Notes: generated from the sequence alone by a model not told the origin. 64,000 nucleotides of DNA from Burkholderia latens (GCF_902499045.1 NZ_CABVPL010000033.1:1-64000); one strand, 5' to 3'. Counted from the first letter of the stretch, positions 1 through 9,057 are shown. Made by a program: numbers and translations.

Positions 1-50
1 CTAGGCACCCATCCCACCCCGCGCAACCCCTTTGTGAAAATATTTTTGAA

Positions 51-84
51 AAAGCCCCCGTGCGCTGCCGCGCACGGCGGCTTT
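51..84 (-). terminator. Rho-independent terminator of the SGNH hydrolase gene
   Basis: A hairpin has arms CGTGCGC (59-65) and GCGCACG (70-76), extended by AAAGCC/GGCTTT at the outer ends. Read on the minus strand it is followed by a T-rich stretch (about 37-50). It lies about 75 bases past the stop codon of the leftward hydrolase gene. Bases 1-50 show nothing else. Confidence 0.7.
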
Positions 85-160
85 GGGCCGAGCGGACAGC
101 GATCGTCGGAGCCCGTCAAGCAGTCCGCCACTCCTCGCGTCCTCTATACATATGGCGCCA

Positions 161-1444
161 TCAGTCGCCGCGCACCATCGCGTGCAGTTGTTCCACCGGC
201 ACGGCGTCGGCCATCGCAGCGTACCCAGCGTCGCTCGGATGAATGCCGTCGCCACTGTCGTACCGGCGCTGCAGCACGCTCGGTCGCACAGGATCGCGCA
301 GCACCGCATCGAAATCGACCACCCCATCGAAGCCGCCGCCGCTGCGGATCCACCGGTTCACCTCGAGCCGGATCGCCTCTCGCCCGGCCGGCAACGCGGC
401 CGGCGTAAGCGTCGCGCCGAAGACCTTCACGCCACGGCGGTGCGCGGCATCGATCAATCGGCGATAGCCGTCGATCAGCGACGCGGCCGTAACCTGCGTG
501 TGCGGGCTGTCGCAATCGAGCCCCGCTCGCGGCGGCATCGCCGCGAAGTTGATGTCGTTGATGCCGATCAGCACGATCGCCGCTTTCACGCCTGCCCGCG
601 ACAGCGCATCGCGCTGGTACCGCGACGCCAGCGACGTGCCGTAGCACGCCGAGTCGCTGAGCAGCCGGTTGCCGCTGATCCCGAGATTCACGACGCCGAA
701 CGACGCCGAACCGGACTCGGCCAGCCGGCGCGCGAGCGCGTCGGGCCAGCGGCGGTTGCGGTTCAGGCTCGAGCGCAGGCCGTCAGTGATCGAGTCGCCG
801 ATCGCGGCGACCGTCGCCCGCGCCGGGCCGCCCTCGACCGCAAGTTCGGTCACCCACGCATATTGGGTAAAGCGCGTGCGGAATGCGCCGGCGCCCGGAT
901 CGCTCACGTGATCGCCGGGCGCCGACACGTAATTGACCTGGTTCGACACACGGTGCCATACCGTCATCCGCTGGTTCGGCCCCATCCGCAGGCTGATCGC
1001 ATATGGGCGCCCGGCCGCCACGTCGATCGCCACCGGGTCGCTTTCGAGTTCCTGGCCCGGCGCGAGCGTCACCGACGCGTTGCCGCCGAAGCGCACGGCA
1101 ACGCTCGCCGCATCGGCCAACGCCGCGCCTTCGCCCGCGCGCGCGAGACCTGCCGCCTCGATCACCAGCGGTGCGCGACCGTACGCATTGCTCACGCGAA
1201 TCCGCGCGGCGCGTCCCGAGACCGTCGGGTAGACGATCTGCCGGACCGTCCGCCCGGCCACGTCGGGTGCGCGGTACAGCGGCGGCGGCGCAGCCAGGTC
1301 GGGAATCGGCTGCAACGCCGTCGCCCACGCGGCGACCCAGCCGACGGACGCGACTGGCGTGGCCCCCGCCGCCGAAGCGCCGAGCGGTGACAGGAAAACG
1401 GACGCGCCCAACACGGTCGCGACGAAACTGCTTCGAAATGACAT
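161..1444 (-). CDS. Secreted SGNH/GDSL-family hydrolase
   Basis: The protein is about 427 residues. It starts with a signal peptide (hydrophobic stretch to an Ala-rich AxA site near residue 25). An N-terminal beta-rich part precedes an SGNH hydrolase fold: block I GDSITDG with the nucleophile Ser near residue 215, block [10 protein letters not shown], and block [11 protein letters not shown] with the catalytic Asp/His near residue 400. Such enzymes are periplasmic or secreted esterases acting on acyl or acetyl esters; the substrate cannot be read from sequence. I chose the ATG at 1444 because GAGGAT sits about 8 bases upstream. An in-frame ATG at 1459 has no ribosome-binding site. The gene is single and divergent from the paa operon. 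Confidence 0.85.
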   Translation of the reverse strand: MSFRSSFVATVLGASVFLSPLGASAAGATPVASVGWVAAWATALQPIPDLAAPPPLYRAPDVAGRTVRQIVYPTVSGRAARIRVSNAYGRAPLVIEAAGLARAGEGAALADAASVAVRFGGNASVTLAPGQELESDPVAIDVAAGRPYAISLRMGPNQRMTVWHRVSNQVNYVSAPGDHVSDPGAGAFRTRFTQYAWVTELAVEGGPARATVAAIGDSITDGLRSSLNRNRRWPDALARRLAESGSASFGVVNLGISGNRLLSDSACYGTSLASRYQRDALSRAGVKAAIVLIGINDINFAAMPPRAGLDCDSPHTQVTAASLIDGYRRLIDAAHRRGVKVFGATLTPAALPAGREAIRLEVNRWIRSGGGFDGVVDFDAVLRDPVRPSVLQRRYDSGDGIHPSDAGYAAMADAVPVEQLHAMVRGD

Positions 1445-1580
1445 CGGCGAAATCCTCATCGGAAAGCGGGCATTGTGCCGCAGAAGCCGCCACCGTCACG
1501 CGCTCTGCATCCCAATCATGGATCACGCCCCGGCGACCCTCGTTTACCCGAGTCATCCCCGAAAATCCGCAAGAAGTTTA

Positions 1581-1608
1581 TTAACCGACCGGTCGGTTGG
1601 TTTATACT
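1581..1608 (+). promoter_or_regulatory. Putative paaA promoter
   Basis: TTAACC (1581-1586) is a fair -35 and TATACT (1603-1608) a good -10, with a 16-base spacer. The palindromic operator overlaps the -35 and spacer, which would suit a repressor that blocks RNA polymerase. paaA starts at 1641, giving a leader of about 25 bases. Confidence 0.55.
1583..1598. promoter_or_regulatory. Perfect 16-bp palindrome, probable TetR-family (PaaR) operator of paa
   Basis: AACCGACCGGTCGGTT is its own reverse complement and sits 42 bases upstream of paaA. Established: paa promoters in Burkholderia cenocepacia carry a conserved inverted repeat and are controlled by the TetR-type PaaR. Inference: the TetR gene at 6422-7027 encodes the protein that binds here and is released by phenylacetyl-CoA. 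Confidence 0.8.
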
Positions 1609-1640
1609 TCGCTCACATTCAACCGGACGAGAACTCCGCC

Positions 1641-2639
1641 ATGTACACGCAATCCCTCGACATCCCCGGCAACGTCGCGCCGCTCGACGCCGCAGCCGAG
1701 TCGCCCGAGCAAGCGCGGTTCGACGCGGTCATGGCCGCGGACGGCAAGATCGAACCGCAGGACTGGATGCCCGATGCCTATCGCAAGACGCTGATCCGTC
1801 AGATCTCGCAGCATGCGCACTCGGAAGTCGTCGGCATGCTGCCGGAAGGTAACTGGATCTCGCGCGCGCCGAGCCTGAAGCGCAAGGCGATCCTGCTCGC
1901 GAAAGTCCAGGACGAAGCGGGCCACGGCCTCTATCTATATAGCGCGGCGGAAACGCTCGGCGTGTCGCGCGATTCGCTGATCGACGCGCTGCACGCCGGC
2001 AAGGCGAAATACTCGAGCATCTTCAACTACCCGACGCCGACCTGGGCCGACGTCGGCGTGATCGGCTGGCTCGTCGACGGCGCCGCGATCATGAACCAGA
2101 TCCCGCTGTGCCGCTGCACGTACGGCCCCTATGCGCGCGCGATGATCCGCGTGTGCAAGGAAGAGTCGTTTCATCAGCGCCAGGGTTTCGATGCGCTGCT
2201 GTCGATGATGAAAGGCACCGACGCGCAGCGCGCGATGGTCCAGCAGGCCGTGAACCGCTGGTGGTGGCCCGTGCTGATGATGTTCGGCCCGAGCGACGCG
2301 GATTCGGTCCACAGCAATCAGTCCGCGAAATGGGGCATCAAGCGGATCTCGAACGACGACCTGCGGCAGAAGTTCGTCGATGCGACGGTCGAGCAGGCGA
2401 AGGTGCTCGGCGTCACGCTGCCCGACCCCGATCTGAAATGGAACGACGCGCGCGGCCACTACGACTACGGCGCGATCGACTGGGATGAATTCTGGCGCGT
2501 CGTGAACGGCGACGGCCCGTGCAACAAGGAGCGCCTCGCGACCCGCGTGAAGGCGCACGACGACGGCGCATGGGTGCGCGAAGCCGCGCTCGCGCACGAA
2601 GCGAAGCGCCGCGCCCGCGCCGAACAGCACGCCGCCTGA
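1641..2639 (+). CDS. paaA: Phenylacetyl-CoA 1,2-epoxidase catalytic subunit PaaA
   Basis: PaaA is the di-iron oxygenase subunit of the multicomponent enzyme that epoxidises phenylacetyl-CoA, the second step of aerobic phenylacetate catabolism. The product is 332 residues, as usual for the family. Two ferritin-like metal-binding segments are visible: DEAGHG near residues 91-96 and EESFHQRQG near 173-181, which supply the Glu and His iron ligands. The ATG at 1641 gives the family N-terminus; the longer open frame upstream runs through the promoter and operator and is not coding. It is the first gene of paaABCDE. Confidence 0.97.
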   Translation: MYTQSLDIPGNVAPLDAAAESPEQARFDAVMAADGKIEPQDWMPDAYRKTLIRQISQHAHSEVVGMLPEGNWISRAPSLKRKAILLAKVQDEAGHGLYLYSAAETLGVSRDSLIDALHAGKAKYSSIFNYPTPTWADVGVIGWLVDGAAIMNQIPLCRCTYGPYARAMIRVCKEESFHQRQGFDALLSMMKGTDAQRAMVQQAVNRWWWPVLMMFGPSDADSVHSNQSAKWGIKRISNDDLRQKFVDATVEQAKVLGVTLPDPDLKWNDARGHYDYGAIDWDEFWRVVNGDGPCNKERLATRVKAHDDGAWVREAALAHEAKRRARAEQHAA

Positions 2640-2675
2640 GCGGCAACCACCGAATACAGGATTCAGGAGAGAGTG

Positions 2676-2960
2676 ATGAACAAGGAATGGCCGATCTGGG
2701 AAGTGTTCGTGCGCAGCAAGCAGGGCCTCGATCACAAGCACTGCGGCAGCCTGCACGCGGCCGATGCGTCGATGGCGCTGCGCATGGCGCGCGACGTCTA
2801 CACGCGCCGCCAGGAAGGCGTGAGCATCTGGGTAGTGCCGTCGTCGGCGATCACCGCGTCGGATCCGGCCGAGAAAGCCGAGCTGTTCGAACCGGCGGGC
2901 GACAAGATCTACCGTCACCCGACGTTCTATACGCTGCCCGACGAAGTCAACCATATGTAA
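2676..2960 (+). CDS. paaB: Phenylacetyl-CoA epoxidase subunit PaaB
   Basis: This small 94-residue subunit bridges PaaAC heterodimers in the epoxidase complex. The opening MNKEWPIWEVFVRSKQG and the HVGSLHA-like segment (here KHCGSLHAADASMALRMARD) match the family. AGGAGAG precedes the start. A GTG three bases upstream of the ATG is in frame, but the ATG at 2676 gives the conserved N-terminus. It lies 36 bases after paaA and 10 bases before paaC, so it is cotranscribed. Confidence 0.95.
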   Translation: MNKEWPIWEVFVRSKQGLDHKHCGSLHAADASMALRMARDVYTRRQEGVSIWVVPSSAITASDPAEKAELFEPAGDKIYRHPTFYTLPDEVNHM

Positions 2961-2970
2961 CGCCCGCGCC

Positions 2971-3774
2971 ATGACCATCACGCCCGAACACCTCTCCTAC
3001 GTGCTGCGCCTCGCGGACAACGCGCTGATCCTCGGTCAGCGCAACGCCGAATGGTGCGGCCACGGCCCGATCCTCGAGGAAGACATCGCGCTCACCAACA
3101 TGAGCCTCGACCTGATCGGCCAGGCCCGCATGCTGTATACGCTCGCCGCCGAGCTCGAACGCCAGCTCAACGGCACCGCGAAGACGGAAGACGATTACGC
3201 GTATTTCCGCACCGAGCGCGAGTTCGCGAACTTCACGCTCGCCGAGCTGCCGCATTACGGCCCGCTCGCCGGCACCGCGCACGCGGACAAGGACTACGCG
3301 GTGACGATCGTGCGCAACTTCCTCTACGCGACGCTGATGTTGCACGTATGGGCCGCGCTCGAAACGTCGACCGACGCGCAACTCGCGGCGATCGCCGCGA
3401 AATCGGTGAAGGAGACCCGCTATCACGTGCAGCACGCGCGCGAATGGCTGGTGCGCCTCGGCGACGGCACCGACGAATCGCATCGCCGCGCACAGGCGGC
3501 GCTCGACTACCTGATTCCGTACACGCGCGAATTTTTCGCGGCCGACGCAATCGACGCGGCAATCGCCGAGGACCGCATCGGCCCCGCACCGGCCGCACTC
3601 GAAGCCGCATGGCGCGCGGACGTGGACGATGCGCTCGCCGAAGCGACGCTCACGCTGCCGGCGCCCGTGCAGCACGTCACGACCGGCAAGCAGGGCGAGC
3701 ACTCGGAGCACATGGGCTACCTGCTCGCGGAAATGCAGAGCCTCGCGCGCCAGCACCCCGGCGCGAGCTGGTAA
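2971..3774 (+). CDS. paaC: Phenylacetyl-CoA epoxidase structural subunit PaaC
   Basis: PaaC is the non-catalytic ferritin-fold partner of PaaA. It forms the substrate-binding heterodimer with PaaA and has lost most metal ligands. The product is 267 residues. Family segments include NAEWCGHGPILEEDIALTN (about 26-44) and LDLIGQARMLY (about 47-57). It sits 10 bases after paaB and 25 bases before paaD within the operon. Nothing is truncated. Confidence 0.95.
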   Translation: MTITPEHLSYVLRLADNALILGQRNAEWCGHGPILEEDIALTNMSLDLIGQARMLYTLAAELERQLNGTAKTEDDYAYFRTEREFANFTLAELPHYGPLAGTAHADKDYAVTIVRNFLYATLMLHVWAALETSTDAQLAAIAAKSVKETRYHVQHAREWLVRLGDGTDESHRRAQAALDYLIPYTREFFAADAIDAAIAEDRIGPAPAALEAAWRADVDDALAEATLTLPAPVQHVTTGKQGEHSEHMGYLLAEMQSLARQHPGASW

Positions 3775-3799
3775 CTGGCCGACCCAACGGAGCCCGACG

Positions 3800-4363
3800 A
3801 TGTCCGTTCAGACTGCCGCCACCGCACATGCCGCCCCCGCCGCGCACCGCAACGACCCGCTGCTCGCGCGTGCGTGGGACGTGCTCGAAGCGGTGCCCGA
3901 TCCAGAAATCCCGGTCGTGTCGATCCGCGAGCTCGGCATCCTGCGCGACGTCCGTCGCGCGGACGACGGCGTGCTCGAGGTCGTGATCACGCCGACCTAC
4001 TCCGGCTGCCCGGCGATGTCGCAGATCGCCGAGGACATCGCCGCGGCGCTGCAGGCCGCCGACCTGCCGCCTCACCGGATCGAGACGGTGCTCGCGCCCG
4101 CGTGGACGACCGACTGGATCACGCAGGAAGCGCGCGACAAGCTGCGCGCGTACGGCATCGCGCCGCCCGTCGGCCAGTGCGGCAGCGCCGCGCCGCGGGA
4201 AAACGTCGTGCGCTTCGTGCCGCGTCCGGCGGCCGCGCCGGTTTGCCCGCGCTGCGGCTCCGCGAACACCGAGCGGCTCGCGCAATTCGCGTCCACGGCG
4301 TGCAAGGCGCTGTATCGCTGCGTCGACTGCCGCGAACCCTTCGACTACTTCAAACCCTACTGA
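3800..4363 (+). CDS. paaD: PaaD, MIP18/DUF59-family assembly protein of the epoxidase
   Basis: PaaD is needed for epoxidase activity in vivo and belongs to the MIP18 (DUF59) family linked to iron-sulphur cluster assembly, probably serving PaaE. The 187-residue product has the DUF59 core: DPEIPVVSIRELGILRDV around residues 34-51, then TPTYSGCPAM. A C-terminal zinc-ribbon-like part carries CPRCGS and CVDC. The ATG at 3800 follows GGAGCCCG at a normal distance and gives the expected N-terminus; the longer upstream frame overlaps paaC. paaE starts 2 bases after the stop, so translation is probably coupled. Confidence 0.94.
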   Translation: MSVQTAATAHAAPAAHRNDPLLARAWDVLEAVPDPEIPVVSIRELGILRDVRRADDGVLEVVITPTYSGCPAMSQIAEDIAAALQAADLPPHRIETVLAPAWTTDWITQEARDKLRAYGIAPPVGQCGSAAPRENVVRFVPRPAAAPVCPRCGSANTERLAQFASTACKALYRCVDCREPFDYFKPY

Positions 4364-4365
4364 AT

Positions 4366-5454
4366 ATGGCGACCCCGCAATTTCACCCGCTGCGTATCCG
4401 CGACGTGCGGCCCGAAACCGCCGACGCCGTCACCGTTTCGTTCGACGTGCCGCCGGAGCTGCGCGACGCGTATCGCTTCACACAGGGCCAGTTCGTCACG
4501 CTGAAGACCCACATCGACGGCGAGGAAACGCGCCGGTCGTACTCGATCTGCGTCGGCACGACCGACTACGACCGCGACGGCGAACTGCGCATCGGCATCA
4601 AGCGCGTGCGCGGCGGCCGCTTCTCGAACTTCGCGTTCGACTCGCTGAAGCCCGGCCACACGATCGACGTGATGACGCCGGACGGCCGCTTCTTCACGCA
4701 CCTGAATGCCGACCACGGCAAGCAGTACGTCGCGTTCTCCGGCGGCTCCGGCATCACGCCGGTGCTCGCGATCGTGAAGACGACGCTCGAACTCGAGCCG
4801 CGCAGCACGTTCACGCTGATCTACGGCAACCGCAGCGTCGACGCGATCATGTTCGCGGAGGAACTCGAGGATCTGAAGAACCGCTACATGAACCGCTTCG
4901 TGCTGTATCACGTGCTGTCGGACGACCAGCAGGACGTCGAGCTGTTCAACGGCGTGCTCGATCAGGCGAAGTGCGCGGAATTCCTCGCAACGCTCGTGCC
5001 GGCCGACGCGATCGACGAAGCGTTCATCTGCGGCCCGGCGCCGATGATGGACGCAGCCGAAGCCGCGCTGAAGGCGGCCGGCGTGCCGCCGGCGAAGGTG
5101 CACGTCGAGCGCTTCGGCACGCCGCTGCCGCAGGCCGGCGCGCCCGTCGTCGAGATCACCGACGAGACGCCGGCCGCCGATCTCGAAATCGTGCTCGACG
5201 GCAAGAAACGCAAGCTGCGCCTGCCTTACGAGGGCGCGAGCCTGCTCGACGTCGGTCTGCGCGCGGGCCTTGCGCTGCCGTATGCGTGCAAGGGCGGCGT
5301 GTGCTGCACGTGCCGCGCGAAGGTGATCGAAGGCGAGGTCCGGATGGAAAAGAACTACACGCTCGAGGACCACGAAGTGAGGGATGGCTTCGTGCTCACG
5401 TGCCAATGCCACCCGATCAGCGACAAGGTCGTCGTGAGCTTCGACGAGCGTTGA
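4366..5454 (+). CDS. paaE: Phenylacetyl-CoA epoxidase reductase PaaE
   Basis: PaaE passes electrons from NADPH through FAD and a 2Fe-2S cluster to the PaaA di-iron centre. The 362-residue protein has an FAD-binding barrel with RRSYSIC near residue 52, an NAD(P)-binding half with GGSGITPVLAI near residue 125, and a C-terminal plant-type ferredoxin domain with YACKGGVCCTCRAKV (from about 306) plus a final Cys in LTCQC near 345. All four cluster cysteines are present. It is the last paa gene; a strong terminator follows. Confidence 0.96.
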   Translation: MATPQFHPLRIRDVRPETADAVTVSFDVPPELRDAYRFTQGQFVTLKTHIDGEETRRSYSICVGTTDYDRDGELRIGIKRVRGGRFSNFAFDSLKPGHTIDVMTPDGRFFTHLNADHGKQYVAFSGGSGITPVLAIVKTTLELEPRSTFTLIYGNRSVDAIMFAEELEDLKNRYMNRFVLYHVLSDDQQDVELFNGVLDQAKCAEFLATLVPADAIDEAFICGPAPMMDAAEAALKAAGVPPAKVHVERFGTPLPQAGAPVVEITDETPAADLEIVLDGKKRKLRLPYEGASLLDVGLRAGLALPYACKGGVCCTCRAKVIEGEVRMEKNYTLEDHEVRDGFVLTCQCHPISDKVVVSFDER

Positions 5455-5517
5455 GCGGCGTCGTACCGGCGCGCGGCGCCGGTTTCTCGTCGTCACACAT
5501 CTCGCTTACACTAGGGG

Positions 5518-5568
5518 CCGCCGGCCGGCTGGACATCGCAACGTCCGCCCGGCCGGCGGTTTTCTTTT
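5518..5568 (+). terminator. Terminator at the end of paaABCDE
   Basis: Arms CCGCCGGCCGG (5518-5528) and CCGGCCGGCGG (5549-5559) are perfectly complementary, with a further GGAC/GTCC inner pair, followed by TTTTCTTTT. It closes the paa operon and probably makes the next gene a separate or read-through unit. Confidence 0.85.
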
Positions 5569-5583
5569 GTTGACGACAGGCCG

Positions 5584-6405
5584 ATGAGTACCATTCACGT
5601 GATTCAGGGCGGCACTGCCGCCGCGTCGCTGCGCGAGGCGCTCGAGCTGGCCGGACGCGACGAGCGTGTCGTCGGATTGCTCGACGATCTCGCGGTCGGC
5701 CCGCTGAAGGGCGCGGACGAGACGCCCGACACGCGTGCCTCGTTCTGGCAGCGCGTGCTCGGCGACCAGATTCCCGACTGGAACGCTGAAATCGAAGCCG
5801 AATTCGCGCGCCTCGACCAACTCGCGATGGACACCGGTCAGGTGGTGGTCTGGCATGCGCCGAGCGTCGGCGACAAGCTGCTGCTGCGCCGCGTCGCCTA
5901 TCACCTGCGCAACGTGCCGCAGCGGCTGAACGAGGTGCGGCTGTCGGCGGCCGATCTCGACGCGGCGCAGCGCGCGGCGCTGACGCGCACCGACCAGGCC
6001 TGCGCGACGGGGATGTTCCCGCCGGCGGCGCTCGCCCGCAAACGACCAGCCGCCGCGCCGGTCTCGGTGCTGCGCATCGGCCGCCTCGCGCTCGAATGGC
6101 AGGAGGCGAAGCACCTGAACGCCGAACTGCGCTACTGGATCAGCAATACGATCAAGAGCGGCTCCTACGCCGATCTGGACGCGCTGATCGTCGCGCACGC
6201 AGAATCCGGCTGGCAACCCGCGCAGCATCTCGTCGGCGCGATCATGGCCGGCGCCGATCGCGGCGGGCTGTTCGTCAGCGACTCGATCGCATGGTGGCGC
6301 TGCCGCGAACTCGCGGCCGCGGGCCGGCTCGAGCTGCAGGACGACGCGCCCGCCGCCCTCTCTTCCACGCAGGTGCGCGCGCCGGCCGCGCCCCGCCAAC
6401 GCTAA
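5584..6405 (+). CDS. DUF1835 domain-containing protein
   Basis: This is a 273-residue protein of unknown function. The N-terminal half (MSTIHVIQGGTAAASLREAL, then VVGLLDDLAVGPL) is typical of DUF1835. The C-terminal half, around residues 150-250 with an LEWQEAKHLNAELRYWI segment, looks like the DUF3658 partner domain. No signal peptide or membrane segment is seen, so it is probably cytoplasmic. It lies between the paa terminator and the TetR gene with a 16-base gap to the latter, so these two may be cotranscribed. No role in phenylacetate catabolism can be derived from sequence. Confidence 0.85.
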   Translation: MSTIHVIQGGTAAASLREALELAGRDERVVGLLDDLAVGPLKGADETPDTRASFWQRVLGDQIPDWNAEIEAEFARLDQLAMDTGQVVVWHAPSVGDKLLLRRVAYHLRNVPQRLNEVRLSAADLDAAQRAALTRTDQACATGMFPPAALARKRPAAAPVSVLRIGRLALEWQEAKHLNAELRYWISNTIKSGSYADLDALIVAHAESGWQPAQHLVGAIMAGADRGGLFVSDSIAWWRCRELAAAGRLELQDDAPAALSSTQVRAPAAPRQR

Positions 6406-6421
6406 CTTTCCGCATTCGACC

Positions 6422-7027
6422 ATGGCCCGTACCCGAGCGCCCGACCACGAATCCCAGCGCGAACAGATCCTCGATCTCGCCGCCGAGAAATTCGCGCAGA
6501 CGAGCTACCCGAGCACGTCGATGTCCGATCTCGCAACCGCGAGCGGCACGTCGAAGGCGCGTCTCTATCACTATTACGAAAGCAAGGAAGCGATCCTGTT
6601 CGACCTGCTCGACCGCTACACGAAGCGGTTGATGCTGATCATCGCCGAGGTCGAAGGTGCGAGCCAGCGGCGCGGGCTCAGCGAGCGCGACGCGTTCGCC
6701 GAACTCGTTCGCGCGTTCCTCGCCGAGTACGAGACGTCGCACAGCCGCCACGTCGCGCTGCTCAACGACGTGAAATATCTCGAGGACGCGCAGCGCGAAA
6801 TCGTGCTCGATCGCCAGCGCGACATCGTCGCGGCCTTCGCGCGCCAGCTCGCCCGCGCGTATCCGGACCGGATCTCGAAGGAGAACCAGACGTCGGTCAC
6901 GATGATGGTGTTCGGGATGATCAACTGGACGTTCACGTGGCTCAAGCCGGGCGGCCGCCTCGGCTACCGCGACTTCGCCGAACAGGTGATCGACCTGATG
7001 GAACACGGGCTGTCGCCCCGCGCGTGA
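6422..7027 (+). CDS. paaR: TetR-family transcriptional regulator, probable PaaR
   Basis: The 201-residue protein has a TetR N-terminal DNA-binding domain: an EQILDLAAEKFAQTSYPSTS helix, then the helix-turn-helix MSDLATASGTSKARLYHYYE at about residues 33-52. The C-terminal helical part would bind the effector. Known: a TetR-type regulator, PaaR, represses paa genes in Burkholderia and Thermus and is released by phenylacetyl-CoA. Inference: this gene, placed just after paaABCDE, is that regulator and binds the palindrome at 1583-1598. The gene symbol rests on context more than on sequence. Confidence 0.85.
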   Translation: MARTRAPDHESQREQILDLAAEKFAQTSYPSTSMSDLATASGTSKARLYHYYESKEAILFDLLDRYTKRLMLIIAEVEGASQRRGLSERDAFAELVRAFLAEYETSHSRHVALLNDVKYLEDAQREIVLDRQRDIVAAFARQLARAYPDRISKENQTSVTMMVFGMINWTFTWLKPGGRLGYRDFAEQVIDLMEHGLSPRA

Positions 7028-7262
7028 TTGCCGCACAGCAGCATGCGTTGCGCGGCGGGTACACTGCGACGGGCTGCCGCGCATTTCATATGACGAATTT
7101 TAAATCTCCATAAAATCAGCGACTTACAGAATGAACTAAGCGGATTTAGAATTCCTCCTCAGCACAAATAACGTCAAATACGGGTTTTCCCCAACCCCGC
7201 TCGGGTAGAATGCTGTTGCGTCGCACAAGCCGTTTGTGCAGCAACACACTGAGGAACCCACG

Positions 7263-7898
7263 ATGAACACGCAATCGAACCGCCGTGCCGCTGCTGTGGG
7301 CCAGGCCGGTACTGCGCCGGTTCTCGTCAGGGAACTGGCTTCCAAAGACCGTGAGCGCATGCTCACCCACTTTCTCTCGCTCAACGAAGAGGACCGCCTT
7401 CTGCGCTTCGGCCAGATGGTGCCCGATCATGTGATCGAGAACTATGTCCGCACGATCGACTTCGGTCGCGACACCGTGTTCGGCGTGTTCGACCACGCGC
7501 TCGAGCTGATCGGCGTCGGCCATCTGGCCTACCTGCCGGCGGAAGGCGACACGCGCACGGCCGAATTCGGCGTGTCGGTGCTCGAAAGCGCACGCGGCCG
7601 CGGCGTCGGCTCGAAGCTGTTCGAGCGCGCGGCGATCCGCAGCCGCAATACGCGCGTGACGACGCTTTACATACATTGCCTGTCGCGCAACGCGACGATG
7701 ATGCACATCGCGAAGAAGTCGGGGATGCGCATCGAATACGCATACGGCGAAGCCGATGCGTACCTGTCGCTGCCGCCAGCCGATCACTCGACGATCCTCG
7801 CCGAAATGCTGCAGGAGCAAGCGGCGGTGTTCGACTATGCGCTCAAGCGCCAGGCGCACCGCACGTCGAAGTTCATCGAATCGCTGATGCCGGCTTGA
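7263..7898 (+). CDS. GNAT-family N-acetyltransferase
   Basis: The 211-residue protein has a single GNAT fold at about residues 18-165. The acetyl-CoA-binding motif A is visible in VLESARGRGVGSKLFERA (about residues 107-124), with the usual R/Q-x-x-G-x-G/A loop. The substrate is unknown; it could be a small molecule or a protein amine. The ATG at 7263 follows GAGGAACCCACG. An in-frame ATG 27 bases upstream lacks a ribosome-binding site. The gene stands alone, with about 235 bases of fairly AT-rich DNA before it. Confidence 0.85.
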   Translation: MNTQSNRRAAAVGQAGTAPVLVRELASKDRERMLTHFLSLNEEDRLLRFGQMVPDHVIENYVRTIDFGRDTVFGVFDHALELIGVGHLAYLPAEGDTRTAEFGVSVLESARGRGVGSKLFERAAIRSRNTRVTTLYIHCLSRNATMMHIAKKSGMRIEYAYGEADAYLSLPPADHSTILAEMLQEQAAVFDYALKRQAHRTSKFIESLMPA

Positions 7899-8187
7899 CG
7901 CAGCCCTGACTCGCCAGTCTCACGTACCTCGCACGCTGTCGCTGCAGCGTGCGGGAACGGGACGCGCCGCCTTTCGTGCTCGATGGATATCGACATCGCC
8001 GGCACTCCATCGCCGCACGGATACTGCCCCCTTCGCAGTACACATCCTGGTATGTTTCCCGCGCGCCCGGTTAAGCGATCGCCGACAAAGCGCAGTCAAG
8101 CCCGTCTGTCGCTGGACGGTACTCCCGCAGAAGAGCAATCACTTTCGTAGCTGTCCCGTTGATCTTTCGCCGCCTGTCGACAGATGA

Positions 8188-8650
8188 TCGGCTACTTATT
8201 TCATTCGGCGAAAGATCGGAAGCGAGGGGCCGGCTACCAGGGGTCCCACCGGCGTCTACCTGTTGATCGAGCAACTGCACGCAAAATCCGGACTGCCGTC
8301 GTTGGCCAACACGATTGGCTCGTCCAATCTGCAAATCTACCGGACCGTTGCCCAACTGTAAGAGACTGCCGATATCTACATCGACAATCAACGGGCCCTG
8401 TCTGGCGAGATGACCATGTGGCAAATGCTCAAGGGAGCGTTCGGTATCGATGTCGTCACGCGCCCCAATGGTAAAACCCGCTCTCCCTATATCTTCGGCA
8501 CCGATCCCCTACCCGACATCCAACTCTACCGGCACGCAAAATCCGTATTTATGCAGCGCCATGGCGGACAGTCTCCGGCCACGGCAATGGCGAAATACCA
8601 TCGCCAGACCCGAGAGCTCATCCGACTCAATACAATCGGCGAAATCGGAG
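8188..8650 (+). pseudogene. Broken reading frame of unknown family
   Basis: One frame reads as plausible protein from about 8188 (for example GPTGVYLLIEQLHAKSG from 8242, then SSNLQIYRTVAQL). It is interrupted by an in-frame TAA at 8359-8361 and resumes as ETADIYIDNQRALSGEMT and the MTMWQMLKGAFGIDVVTRP segment from 8410. No start with a ribosome-binding site is present, and the frame then runs into the DUF805 gene. I do not recognise the family. GC content is visibly lower than in neighbouring genes. It may be a decayed gene acquired by transfer; a short intact gene starting at 8410 is a less likely alternative. Bases 7899-8187 show no coding signal. Confidence 0.45.
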
Positions 8651-8656
8651 ATGACG

Positions 8657-9040
8657 ATGAAAACCGCGCTGCATGCATGGCTGAACGGCTATCGGCGCAT
8701 GCTGTCATTTCGTGGCCGAGAGCGGCGCCGCGATTTCCTGTGCTTCCTGCTAGGCCATTACCCGCTTTTTTACCTCCTGATCACGCTGAGCAAATGGTCA
8801 CACAACCGGCTTTCCGCCGACCCGACACTGACCTCACTCCTGCTGTTCATGGCCGGGCTTGCGTCGCTATGCGCGACCCTGGCCTACAACGTCAGGCGTC
8901 TGCACCACAGCAATCGCTCCGGCCTGCTATGCATCGGCTACTTCCTGTTCGCAGCCCCCATCGTGATCCTCGTGTCGCTGTGGCTCGCACCACGCAACAC
9001 CGATAACCGCTACGGCCCCGATCCGCGCCGCGCGGCGTAG
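8657..9040 (+). CDS. DUF805-family inner-membrane protein
   Basis: The protein is about 127 residues with three or four hydrophobic segments. The family marks are an N-terminal FRGRERRRDF (the F-x-G-R-x-x-R-x-x-F/Y element) and VRRLHHSNRSGLLC (the RRLHD-x-x-x-SGWW element). The function of DUF805 is unknown. CGGAG at 8646-8650 lies 6 bases before the ATG at 8657; the in-frame ATG at 8651 is too close to it. The gene directly follows a broken frame in a lower-GC patch. Confidence 0.75.
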   Translation: MKTALHAWLNGYRRMLSFRGRERRRDFLCFLLGHYPLFYLLITLSKWSHNRLSADPTLTSLLLFMAGLASLCATLAYNVRRLHHSNRSGLLCIGYFLFAAPIVILVSLWLAPRNTDNRYGPDPRRAA

Positions 9041-9057
9041 ACGCCACACGTCGCCCG

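Noticed and set aside
1-327. Short frames at the left edge on both strands
   Set aside because: They overlap the SGNH hydrolase C-terminus and its terminator and have no ribosome-binding site.
8651-9006. Continuation of the broken 8410 frame through the DUF805 gene
   Set aside because: After about 8650 the frame becomes Pro/Arg-rich shadow sequence, while the DUF805 frame shows clear family motifs.
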